The position numbers were made by a program, and so were the translations under genes. A DNA stretch of 64,000 nt, from assembly GCF_015690355.1 (NCBI RefSeq), contig NZ_JADPRT010000004.1, forward strand, positions 396,301-460,300, in the 5' to 3' direction. Below, piece after piece: positions 1 to 6,859 of the stretch (the stretch's first letter is position 1; every line of letters starts with the position of its first letter). This stretch comes from Streptacidiphilus fuscans. GTDB lineage: Bacteria > Actinomycetota > Actinomycetes > Streptomycetales > Streptomycetaceae. The notes beneath the pieces were generated by a model. That model did no database searches. It was not told where the DNA came from and saw nothing but the letters and a program-made list of their open reading frames with translations.

Positions 1-80
1 CGGCGCCCCGGGGGGCCCGTTCGAGTGTTTGGCCGGGGGGCCGCCCCCCCCCCCCCCGGGGGGGGGGGCCCCCCCCCCCC
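1..80. other. G/C homopolymer low-complexity contig edge
   Basis: Runs of ten or more C and G residues alternate here. No coding potential is credible. This looks like a sequencing or assembly artefact at a contig end, or a collapsed hairpin, rather than a biological element. Any reading frame crossing it should be ignored. Confidence 0.6.
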
Positions 81-113
81 GCCCCTGAGGCAGTGCAATC
101 GCCTGCGGGAGCG
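81..113. repeat. Dispersed intergenic repeat, copy 1
   Basis: The core GTGCAATCGCCTGCGGGAGC preceded by GCCCCTG recurs with few changes near 10313-10333, 10396-10416 and, more degenerate, 62434-62469. It belongs to a short intergenic repeat family widespread in streptomycete chromosomes (family knowledge). It lies immediately 3' of the minus-strand gene ending at 118. Confidence 0.55.
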
Positions 114-117
114 AAGG

Positions 118-369
118 CTAAAGGTGCAGTGCCCGGAACAGCCCGAGCGTGTTCGCCATCAGGAAGACCGCGTACGCGCACAGCAGCAGCCCGGCAATCC
201 GGGCCGGCACGCGGCGGGCCGCCGTACGGGTCGCTGCCGCGCCGTCGAAGCCGAAGCCGTCGCCGAGGGTGCGCATCGCCCGGGTCGGGGCCAGCAGCAG
301 GGTGCCGCCGACGGCGAGCAGGGTGAAGGTGATGATGCAGGGCAGCGCGGCGAGTTCGATCAGGCCCAC
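118..369 (-). CDS. Small two-helix membrane protein
   Basis: An 83-residue protein of unknown family, starting at GTG. Two hydrophobic segments (about residues 4-26 and 58-76) are separated by a basic linker rich in Arg and Ala, which suggests a hairpin-like inner-membrane protein. It lies 50 bases downstream of the universal-stress-like gene on the same strand, so the two are probably cotranscribed. I recognise no motif that gives a function. The short length leaves some doubt, but codon composition and the clean membrane pattern support a real gene. Confidence 0.5.
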   Translation of the reverse strand: MGLIELAALPCIITFTLLAVGGTLLLAPTRAMRTLGDGFGFDGAAATRTAARRVPARIAGLLLCAYAVFLMANTLGLFRALHL

Positions 370-419
370 GGGGTGCTCTCCTCCGACTTCGGTTCAGCGG
401 CTCGGCCGCGATCAGACGC

Positions 420-842
420 TCAGCTGGCCAGGGCCACGCCGTGGCCGTGGTTGTGGTGATGGCGCAGGCCCAGCCGGGCCAGCACGCCGGCTCGGGGAGT
501 GGGCAGGAAGGTGACGTCGCCGGGCCGCACCGCCACGGACTCGACGGCCTGCCGCAGGGTTTCCGACCGGACTACGGTCGGCTGGACCCGCACCGGCTCC
601 TCGGGACCGATCGCGTCCACAACGAGCTCGTCGAGCTGGTCGCAGGCGCGGCGCTCCCAGTCGCGTGCCAGTTCCGGGCACGGGTGCGCCCGGTAGAGCT
701 GCTCGCCGCCGACCGGGTACCAGGCCAGCACGGGGACCAGCACGGCGTGCTGGCGCCGCGCCTCCTCCGCCGCGCGACGCAGCAGGGCGATGTCGCCGAC
801 CTCGTCGCTCACGCCGACGATCACTCGTGAGGTCTCAGTCAT
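420..842 (-). CDS. Universal stress protein-like protein
   Basis: 140 residues. The start is the ATG opening MTETSRVIVGVSDE, preceded by a GGAAAGAAG ribosome site; a longer upstream extension is Arg/Gly-rich and unlikely to be coded. The first strand VIVGVSD, the following helix with Arg/Ala and the strand VLVPVLAWYP match the UspA Rossmann-like fold. The C-terminal nucleotide motif of ATP-binding Usp proteins (GxxG then GS/T) is not seen, so this is probably a non-ATP-binding Usp relative. The tail is unusual: a His-rich stretch HHHNHGHG follows the last helix and could bind metal, which is inference. The upstream region carries 13-base direct repeats. Confidence 0.65.
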   Translation of the reverse strand: MTETSRVIVGVSDEVGDIALLRRAAEEARRQHAVLVPVLAWYPVGGEQLYRAHPCPELARDWERRACDQLDELVVDAIGPEEPVRVQPTVVRSETLRQAVESVAVRPGDVTFLPTPRAGVLARLGLRHHHNHGHGVALAS

Positions 843-871
843 GGCACACGCTTCTTTCCGAACTCTCTGAC

Positions 872-894
872 TTCTGAACTGACTTTCTGAACTG
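872..894. repeat. Two 10-base direct repeats upstream of the Usp gene
   Basis: TTCTGAACTG occurs at 872-881 and 885-894, period 13, about 30-50 bases upstream of the Usp-like start. The spacing suggests a possible activator or repressor site close to the promoter. No regulator is identified. The rest of the 843-1129 gap shows no gene. Confidence 0.35.
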
Positions 895-1129
895 CCGAAC
901 AGCACTACGGCGGCCCGTCCGGACCGCCCGACTCCATTGGACGGCCTGAGAAGGGGTGCGACCAGGGGCATTGACGCGCTCCATACGCGCGCGGGCCGCT
1001 CCTTTACGCCTCCCTGACCCGTCCCTGTGCCGGGTGTTCGACCGACGCGCAAACTGGGCAGGGAGCGGACGCGGGTGGGCGCGGGTGGACGCGAGGGGCA
1101 GCGGCGGCGGTGGACAAGGAGAGGGTGCG

Positions 1130-1513
1130 ATGAGCGATGCCGGCGGGGTCGTCACCGGCGTCTTCCTGGGTGTCGGCGGGGTCGTCGCGTATCTGGCGGG
1201 GATCGTCGGTCTGGGGCAGACGCGCCGGATCCGTCACTATGGCCGTCGGGTCCGCGCCCTGGTCCGGCTCCGGCCCGGCGCCACCCGGCCGTTGCTGCAG
1301 TTCACCACCGACGACGAGCGCGAGCTGGTGATGGAGGTCTACGGGCCGGCCGGGCTGCGCGACGGCAGTGAGGTCTGGCTCCGCTACGACCCGGCCGATC
1401 CGCGCGAAGTGGTCGTCGAGGGCCGAGAGGGCCAGGGGCGCGAACGGGTCTTCGTCGCGCTCGGGGTGGTGGCCGTGCTGGCGGCGCTCGCGCTGCTGGT
1501 CGCGCCCGGCTGA
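1130..1513 (+). CDS. DUF3592-like membrane protein
   Basis: 127 residues, ATG at 1130 behind an AAGGAGAG ribosome site. One N-terminal hydrophobic segment (about residues 4-26) and one C-terminal segment (about 105-124) flank a soluble beta-rich domain containing VRLRPGA, VMEVYG and VWLRYDPADPREV. The V.YDP.dP..v pattern is what is seen in DUF3592-type membrane proteins, whose function is unknown. The gene stands alone between the divergent Usp gene and the kdp leader. Confidence 0.6.
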   Translation: MSDAGGVVTGVFLGVGGVVAYLAGIVGLGQTRRIRHYGRRVRALVRLRPGATRPLLQFTTDDERELVMEVYGPAGLRDGSEVWLRYDPADPREVVVEGREGQGRERVFVALGVVAVLAALALLVAPG

Positions 1514-1637
1514 GGGCGACGTCCCCGGCGCCCGTGCTGAGCTGCGGAAAGGCGTCCGCGTCAAGGGTTCGTCAGGAGATCGGCCAAGGGCGTGAAGGAG
1601 GCGTCAGGGCGGTCGGGTCGGGGCGCGGGATCCGGCT

Positions 1638-1802
1638 AGGTTCTCTGGTCAGGGGGAACCAGGCCCGCAGTTCCGTGGGGGAGCATCGGGCCGGGGTTTG
1701 CTTTCCACCGGTCATGCCTTGCAGGGCGGCGACCGGTACAGGTGGGAGAGCAACAGCGAGGGGCGTGCGGCCCGAGGGAGAGCCGCGCGCCCCTTTTCCT
1801 TT
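1638..1802 (+). ncRNA. Structured kdp leader RNA, candidate riboswitch or attenuator
   Basis: The 576 bases before the first kdp reading frame hold no gene but contain consecutive helices. GGCCCG (1662-1667) pairs with CGGGCC (1687-1692). GTTTGCTTTCC-ACCGGT (1696-1712) pairs with ACCGGT (1732-1737) and GGAGAGCAAC (1745-1754). A strong intrinsic terminator follows at 1760-1802. A second pairing, GTTCTCT (1640-1646) with AGAGCAAC (1747-1754), would exclude the second helix. A -10-like TAGGTT at 1638-1643 would put the transcript start near 1650. Potassium operons are often controlled by c-di-AMP (ydaO-type) riboswitches, and fragments here resemble that aptamer (GGGGGAACC, then GGGG), but its conserved core CCCGACAGCTAAC is absent. 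Ligand control is therefore inference. Confidence 0.5.
1760..1802 (+). terminator. Intrinsic terminator in the kdp leader
   Basis: GGGGCGTGCGGC (1760-1771) pairs along its full length with GCCGCGCGCCCC (1782-1793), one G-T pair, ten-base loop, followed by TTTTCCTTT. It lies 287 bases before the first kdp start codon, so it must be read through for kdp expression from an upstream promoter. That is the hallmark of transcription attenuation. Confidence 0.75.
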
Positions 1803-1921
1803 GCCTGCGTCGGCTGCTCTCGTCTGCGCCCACCTGTGTCCCCTCGCGTGGAGCAGGGTTGACCGAAACCCCGCTTGTTTCGCAACGCCCGGGCGACCCT
1901 CGGGTCTCAGCCGGATAAAGG

Positions 1922-1943
1922 ACCGATAAGAGCGCGTATCGGT
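1922..1943 (+). promoter_or_regulatory. Inverted repeat before kdp, possible operator or RNA hairpin
   Basis: ACCGATA (1922-1928) and TATCGGT (1937-1943) are perfect inverted arms around eight bases. It could be a KdpE operator if a second promoter lies after the terminator, or just another leader hairpin. CGAAAC/GTTTCG (about 1864-1882) and GCCGCCC/GGGCGGC (2015-2031) are further hairpins in the same leader. Confidence 0.35.
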
Positions 1944-2089
1944 TCCCGGGGGCCGCGCAAGGAGGGCGTCAAGGATGTGCTGACGGCATCTGCACGTGCG
2001 CTTTCCTTTCGGTTGCCGCCCTCAGGGCGGCGCCGCCCGGGAACTCCCCCGGCCGGATCACACCTTCGTTCTTCTGGGGTGGCATTCCC

Positions 2090-2173
2090 ATGCAGGACCT
2101 GTTCTTCGTCGGGGTGACGATCGTGGTGTTCGCGGTCCTCGCCTTGATTGTCAAGGGGGTTGAGCGGCTGTGA
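2090..2173 (+). CDS. 27-residue membrane peptide heading the kdp operon
   Basis: ATG at 2090 encodes [20 protein letters not shown] followed by VKGVERL: one transmembrane helix with a short basic tail. Its TGA overlaps the kdpF start by the bases GTGA (2170-2173), so translation is probably coupled. It has the size and shape of KdpF, and a second KdpF-like peptide follows directly, so the operon begins with two one-helix peptides. No strong ribosome site is visible. Function is unknown; by analogy with KdpF it may stabilise the KdpABC complex. Confidence 0.65.
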   Translation: MQDLFFVGVTIVVFAVLALIVKGVERL

Positions 2174-2259
2174 ACGCCGACAACATCATCGGCCTGATCG
2201 TGTCGATCGGCCTTGTCGCCTACCTCATCGCGGCCCTGATCCGTCCGGAGAAGTTCTAG
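2170..2259 (+). CDS. kdpF: KdpF, small subunit of the Kdp potassium ATPase
   Basis: 29 residues starting at GTG 2170 ([20 protein letters not shown], then AALIRPEKF). It is a single transmembrane helix ending in the RPEKF tail typical of KdpF, which sits between KdpA and KdpC and stabilises the complex (family knowledge). The start overlaps the upstream peptide stop, and its TAG shares a base with the kdpA GTG at 2259, so three genes are translationally coupled. It is too short for most gene callers. Confidence 0.85.
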   Translation: MNADNIIGLIVSIGLVAYLIAALIRPEKF

Positions 2260-3923
2260 TGAACCCTACCCTCGCGGGCTTTCTGCAGGCCCTCGCCCTG
2301 GTGGGAGCGCTGGCGCTCTCCTACCGGCCGTTGGGCGACTACATGGCCTACGTGCTGACGACCCGTAAGCACCTGCGCTTCGAGCGCGGCATCTACAAGC
2401 TGATCGGCGTCGACGGTGACGCGGAGCAGACCTGGGCCGCCTACCTGCGCTCCGTATTGGCTTTCTCGTTCATCTCGGTTCTCTTCCTCTACGGATTCCA
2501 GCGGCTGCAGGAGCACCTGTGGCTGTCGCTCGGCTTCCCGGCGGTCTCGCCGGCGATGGCCTGGAACACCGCGGCGTCGTTCGTCACCAACACCAACTGG
2601 CAGTCGTACTCGGGTGAGGCGACGATGGGCCACCTGGTGCAGATGGCCGGTCTCGCGGTGCAGAACTTCCTCTCCGCGGCCGTCGGCATCGCCGTGGTCA
2701 CGGCGCTCATCCGCGGCTTCATCCGTCAGAAGACCGACCTGCTGGGCAACTTCTGGGTGGACCTCACCCGCCTGACCCTGCGGGTGCTGCTGCCGATCTC
2801 GGTCGTCTTCGCGATCGTGCTGGTCGCGAGCGGCGTGGTGGAGAACCTGCACGCCGCGCAGATCGTGCACACGCTGAACGGCACCGCGCAGTCGATCCCT
2901 GGTGGTCCGGTGGCCTCGCAGGAGGTCATCAAGGAGCTGGGCACCAACGGTGGTGGCTTCTACAACGCCAACTCGGCGCACCCGTTCGAGAACCCGAACC
3001 CCTTCACCAACCTGCTGGAGATCTACCTCCTGCTGGTGATCTCGTTCGCGCTGTGCCGCACCTTCGGCACGATGGTGAAGTCGCAGAAGCAGGGCTACGC
3101 GATCGTCTCGGTGATGGGCCTGTACTGGGCCGCGTCCGCCGCGCTGATCTCGTTCTTCGAGAACCAGCACTCGGGCATCGCCGCCCACATCGCCGGTGCG
3201 GCGATGGAGGGCAAGGAAGTTCGCTTCGGCATCCCGGGCAGCTCCCTGTTCGCTGCTTCGACCACGCTGACCTCGACCGGTGCGGTCAACGCCGCGCACG
3301 ACTCGCTGACGCCGCTCGGCGGCGGCGTGACGATCCTGAACATGATGTTCGGTGAGATCGCGCCCGGCGGTACCGGCTCGGGCCTCTACGGCATCCTGAT
3401 GCTCGCGATCGTCACCGTCTTCGTGGCGGGTCTGATGGTCGGCCGCACGCCGGAGTACCTGGGCAAGAAGCTCGGCGCCCGTGAGATGAAGTTCGCCTCC
3501 CTCTACATCCTGACCACGCCCTCGATCGTCCTGGTCGGCACGGGCCTTGCGATGTCGCTGAAGGCCGGTCACGGCGGCGGTATGAACAACACCGGGCCGC
3601 ACGGCTTCTCCGAGGTCCTCTACGCGTTCACCTCGGCCGCCAACAACAACGGTTCCGCGTTCGCCGGTATCACGGTGACCAGTAACCACTGGCAGGAGGC
3701 GCTCAGTCTGACGATGCTGTTCGGCCGGTTCCTGCCGATGGTGTTCGTGCTGGCGCTCGCCGGTTCGCTGGCCAAGCAGCAGCACGTGCCGGCGTCGACC
3801 GGCACGCTCAAGACCCACAGCCCGCTCTTCGTCGGCATGTTGTCCGGCGTGATCCTGATCGTCGTCGGGCTCACCTACTTCCCGGCCCTGGCGCTCGGGC
3901 CGCTCGCGGAAGGCCTCCACTGA
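2259..3923 (+). CDS. kdpA: KdpA, potassium channel subunit of Kdp ATPase
   Basis: 554 residues from GTG 2259, overlapping kdpF by one base; this is the usual KdpA length. It is the pore-forming, high-affinity K+-binding subunit of the KdpFABC pump in the inner membrane. The sequence shows about ten hydrophobic segments and the selectivity-filter regions of the K+ channel superfamily: [37 protein letters not shown] and [11 protein letters not shown]. The stop overlaps the kdpB start (TGATG at 3921-3925), so KdpA and KdpB are probably made in step. Expression should rise under potassium limitation or turgor stress through KdpDE. Confidence 0.97.
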   Translation: MNPTLAGFLQALALVGALALSYRPLGDYMAYVLTTRKHLRFERGIYKLIGVDGDAEQTWAAYLRSVLAFSFISVLFLYGFQRLQEHLWLSLGFPAVSPAMAWNTAASFVTNTNWQSYSGEATMGHLVQMAGLAVQNFLSAAVGIAVVTALIRGFIRQKTDLLGNFWVDLTRLTLRVLLPISVVFAIVLVASGVVENLHAAQIVHTLNGTAQSIPGGPVASQEVIKELGTNGGGFYNANSAHPFENPNPFTNLLEIYLLLVISFALCRTFGTMVKSQKQGYAIVSVMGLYWAASAALISFFENQHSGIAAHIAGAAMEGKEVRFGIPGSSLFAASTTLTSTGAVNAAHDSLTPLGGGVTILNMMFGEIAPGGTGSGLYGILMLAIVTVFVAGLMVGRTPEYLGKKLGAREMKFASLYILTTPSIVLVGTGLAMSLKAGHGGGMNNTGPHGFSEVLYAFTSAANNNGSAFAGITVTSNHWQEALSLTMLFGRFLPMVFVLALAGSLAKQQHVPASTGTLKTHSPLFVGMLSGVILIVVGLTYFPALALGPLAEGLH

Positions 3924-6061
3924 TGTCCACTCCCACCCTGCACTCTCCGGAGGTCGCGCCGGAGTCCCCGCAGCCCGAGCTCCCGGCTGAGCGCCGGATC
4001 GGCGGGGGCCTGCTCGACCCCAAGCAGCTGCTCAAGTCCTTCCCGGACGCCTGCAAGAAGCTCGACCCCCGGGTGATGTTCAAGAACCCGGTGATGTTCG
4101 TGGTCGAGGTGGGCTCGCTGCTCACCACGCTGTCCGCGATCGAGAAGCCCAGCGTCTTCGCGTGGGTGATCACGGTCTGGCTCTGGCTGACCGTTGTCTT
4201 CGCCAACCTGGCCGAGGCCGTGGCCGAGGGCCGCGGCAAGGCGCAGGCAGACACCCTGCGCAAGACCCGTACGGACACCCTGGCACGCCGTGTCGTCGGT
4301 GCCTGGGCCCCGGGTACCACGGAGGTCGCCGAGGAGGAGATCTCCGCAACCCAGCTCAAGCTCGGTGACTTCGTCATAGTCGAGGCCGGTCAGGTCATCC
4401 CCGGTGACGGTGACGTTGTCGAGGGTGTCGCGTCGGTGGACGAGTCGGCCATCACCGGCGAGTCCGCTCCGGTCATCCGTGAGTCCGGTGGTGACCGCTC
4501 GGCGGTGACTGGTGGCACGAAGGTGCTGTCGGACCGGGTCGTCGTGAAGATCACGTCCGAGCCGGGCAAGACCTTCATCGATCGGATGATCGCCCTGGTC
4601 GAGGGCGCCGCTCGGCAGAAGACGCCGAACGAGATCGCCCTCAACATCCTGCTGGCGTCCCTCACCATCGTCTTCCTGCTGGCAGTTGTCACGCTGCAGC
4701 CGATGGCCAAGTACGCCGGTGCGCCGCAGACGATCGTCGTCCTGGTGTCCCTGCTGGTCGCGCTGATCCCGACCACGATCGGTGCGCTGCTCTCCGCGAT
4801 CGGCATCGCGGGTATGGACCGGCTGGTGCAGCGCAACGTGCTCGCGATGTCGGGCCGCGCGGTCGAGGCCGCCGGTGACGTCTCCACGCTGCTGCTCGAC
4901 AAGACCGGCACCATCACCTTCGGCAACCGCCAGGCCGCCGAGTTCGTGACCGTCGGCGGTGCCGACGCGAACGAGGTCGCGAGTGCCGCGCAGCTCTCGT
5001 CCCTCGCGGACGAGACGCCCGAGGGCCGTTCCATCGTGGTGCTGGCCAAGGAGAAGTACGGCCTGCGCGAGCGGGCCCAGGGCGAGTTGGCCCACGCGGA
5101 GTGGATCGAGTTCACCGCGCAGACCCGGATGTCGGGTGTGGACCTGGACGAGCCCGCCGGCGTCCACGCCATCCGCAAGGGTGCCGCCGCCGCCGTCGCG
5201 ACCTGGGTCCAGGAGAACGGCGGTCAGACGTCCAACGAGCTGGACGTGGCGGTCGAGCGCATCTCCAACCTCGGTGGCACGCCGCTGGTGGTCGCGGAGA
5301 AGAAGGGCGACGCCCCGGCCCGCGTGCTCGGTGTCATCTACCTGAAGGACGTCGTCAAGCCTGGCATCAAGGAGCGCTTCGCGGAGATGCGCACCATGGG
5401 CATCAAGACCGTCATGATCACGGGTGACAACCCGCTGACGGCCGCCGCGATCGCCGAGGAGGCGGGCGTGGACGACTTCCTCGCGGAGGCCACTCCCGAG
5501 GACAAGATGGCCCTGATCAAGAAGGAGCAGGAGGGCGGCCGCCTTGTCGCCATGACCGGTGACGGCACCAACGACGCCCCGGCCCTGGCCCAGGCTGACG
5601 TGGGTGTCGCGATGAACACCGGTACCTCGGCCGCCAAGGAGGCCGGGAACATGGTGGACCTCGACTCCAACCCCACCAAGCTGATCGAGATCGTCGAGAT
5701 CGGCAAGCAGCTCCTGATCACTCGCGGCGCGCTGACCACCTTCTCCATCGCCAACGACGTCGCGAAGTACTTCGCGATCATCCCGGCCATGTTCGCCAGC
5801 GTGTACCCCGGCCTCGGCAAGCTGAACATCATGCAGCTGCACAGCCCGACGTCGGCGATCGCCTCGGCGATCATCTTCAACGCGCTGATCATCATCGGCC
5901 TGATCCCGCTGGCCCTGCGCGGCGTCCGCTACCGGCCCTCGTCCTCGCAGTCGCTGCTCCGCCGCAACCTGGGGATCTACGGCATCGGCGGTCTGATCCT
6001 GCCGTTCGTCGGCATCAAGGCGATCGACCTGATCGTCATGTTCATCCCCGGCCTGCACTGA
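3923..6061 (+). CDS. kdpB: KdpB, P-type ATPase subunit of Kdp
   Basis: 712 residues, ATG overlapping the kdpA stop. KdpB hydrolyses ATP to drive K+ uptake through KdpA. Visible P-type motifs are the actuator loop ITGES, the phosphorylation loop DKTGTIT with the acceptor Asp near residue 326, the nucleotide-domain KGAAAAV, ITGDNP, and the hinge [21 protein letters not shown]-type sequence. About seven transmembrane segments frame these domains. Length and order are normal for the family and no key residue is missing. It is followed 38 bases later by kdpC. Confidence 0.97.
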   Translation: MSTPTLHSPEVAPESPQPELPAERRIGGGLLDPKQLLKSFPDACKKLDPRVMFKNPVMFVVEVGSLLTTLSAIEKPSVFAWVITVWLWLTVVFANLAEAVAEGRGKAQADTLRKTRTDTLARRVVGAWAPGTTEVAEEEISATQLKLGDFVIVEAGQVIPGDGDVVEGVASVDESAITGESAPVIRESGGDRSAVTGGTKVLSDRVVVKITSEPGKTFIDRMIALVEGAARQKTPNEIALNILLASLTIVFLLAVVTLQPMAKYAGAPQTIVVLVSLLVALIPTTIGALLSAIGIAGMDRLVQRNVLAMSGRAVEAAGDVSTLLLDKTGTITFGNRQAAEFVTVGGADANEVASAAQLSSLADETPEGRSIVVLAKEKYGLRERAQGELAHAEWIEFTAQTRMSGVDLDEPAGVHAIRKGAAAAVATWVQENGGQTSNELDVAVERISNLGGTPLVVAEKKGDAPARVLGVIYLKDVVKPGIKERFAEMRTMGIKTVMITGDNPLTAAAIAEEAGVDDFLAEATPEDKMALIKKEQEGGRLVAMTGDGTNDAPALAQADVGVAMNTGTSAAKEAGNMVDLDSNPTKLIEIVEIGKQLLITRGALTTFSIANDVAKYFAIIPAMFASVYPGLGKLNIMQLHSPTSAIASAIIFNALIIIGLIPLALRGVRYRPSSSQSLLRRNLGIYGIGGLILPFVGIKAIDLIVMFIPGLH

Positions 6062-6099
6062 GCACTCCGTAAGGAGATTAAGAGAAGTGATGAATCGTC

Positions 6100-6729
6100 A
6101 TGGCTAAGCCTCTTCCCACCTCGGTGCGGAACCACCTGACGGGTCTGCGGATCCTGCTGCTCTTCACGGTGCTCTGCGGCCTCGCCTACCCGCTGGCGAT
6201 CACCGGGATCTCCCAGGTGGCGTTCAGTGACCAGGCCAACGGCTCCATGGTCAAGAACGCGCAGGGACAGGTCGTCGGCTCCTCGCTGATCGGCCAGAAC
6301 TTCACCGTTGTCTCCAAGGACGGCAAGTCCCAGACGCCGGACCCGAAGTTCTTCCAGTCCCGGCCGTCCGCGGCAGGCGCGCTCGGCTACGACCCGACCG
6401 CGTCCGGCGCCACCAACAAGGGCACCAACGACGCCGGTCTGGCCTCCACCTACACCCAGCTCAAGGCGGCCATCGCCTCGTTCAACGGGGTGTCGCAGAG
6501 CGCCGTCCCGGCCGACGCGCTCACGTCGTCCGGCTCGGGTCTGGACCCGGACATCAGCCCGGCCTACGCGGCCATCCAGGTCGACCGTGTCGCCAAGGCG
6601 CGTGGTCTGTCGGTCGGTACCGTTCAGGCGCTGGTCGCGAAGTACACCCAGGGCCGTGACCTCGGCTTCCTGGGCGAGCCCCGCGTGAACGTGCTGGAGC
6701 TCAACATCGCTCTGGCCAAGCTCGGCTGA
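6100..6729 (+). CDS. kdpC: KdpC, periplasmic-side subunit of Kdp ATPase
   Basis: 209 residues with one N-terminal membrane helix (about residues 15-37, LRILLLFTVLCGLAYPLAI) and a soluble extracytoplasmic domain. The conserved features QANGS, GQ.F, FQSRPSAAG, YDP.ASGATN and DISPAYA match KdpC. ATG 6100 is the only in-frame start, because a stop lies at 6091-6093. The nearest strong Shine-Dalgarno (AAGGAG, 6071-6076) is 23 bases upstream and is better placed for a mini-frame starting at GTG 6087 that ends just inside kdpC. KdpC helps K+ affinity and ATP binding in the complex. Confidence 0.95.
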   Translation: MAKPLPTSVRNHLTGLRILLLFTVLCGLAYPLAITGISQVAFSDQANGSMVKNAQGQVVGSSLIGQNFTVVSKDGKSQTPDPKFFQSRPSAAGALGYDPTASGATNKGTNDAGLASTYTQLKAAIASFNGVSQSAVPADALTSSGSGLDPDISPAYAAIQVDRVAKARGLSVGTVQALVAKYTQGRDLGFLGEPRVNVLELNIALAKLG

Positions 6730-6859
6730 GCTGGCGTCAGACAGGTAGTTCGTAGTATGACCATCACCGGTCCGGCCGCGCGGAGCCGATCTGCTCCGCA
6801 CGGCCGGGCCGCACAGGTCGTCACTCGTCACTCGTCACTCGTAACTCGCAAGGGAGTTC

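Noticed and set aside
1650-1766. Confident call of a canonical c-di-AMP (ydaO) riboswitch
   Set aside because: Only partial aptamer resemblance is visible and the conserved core CCCGACAGCTAAC is missing, so it is reported as a structured leader only.
2256-6058. Very long minus-strand open frames opposite kdpA and kdpB
   Set aside because: They are antisense shadows caused by high-GC third positions. Their translations are Arg/Asp/His/Gln-rich low-complexity sequence, and the plus strand codes for clear KdpA and KdpB.
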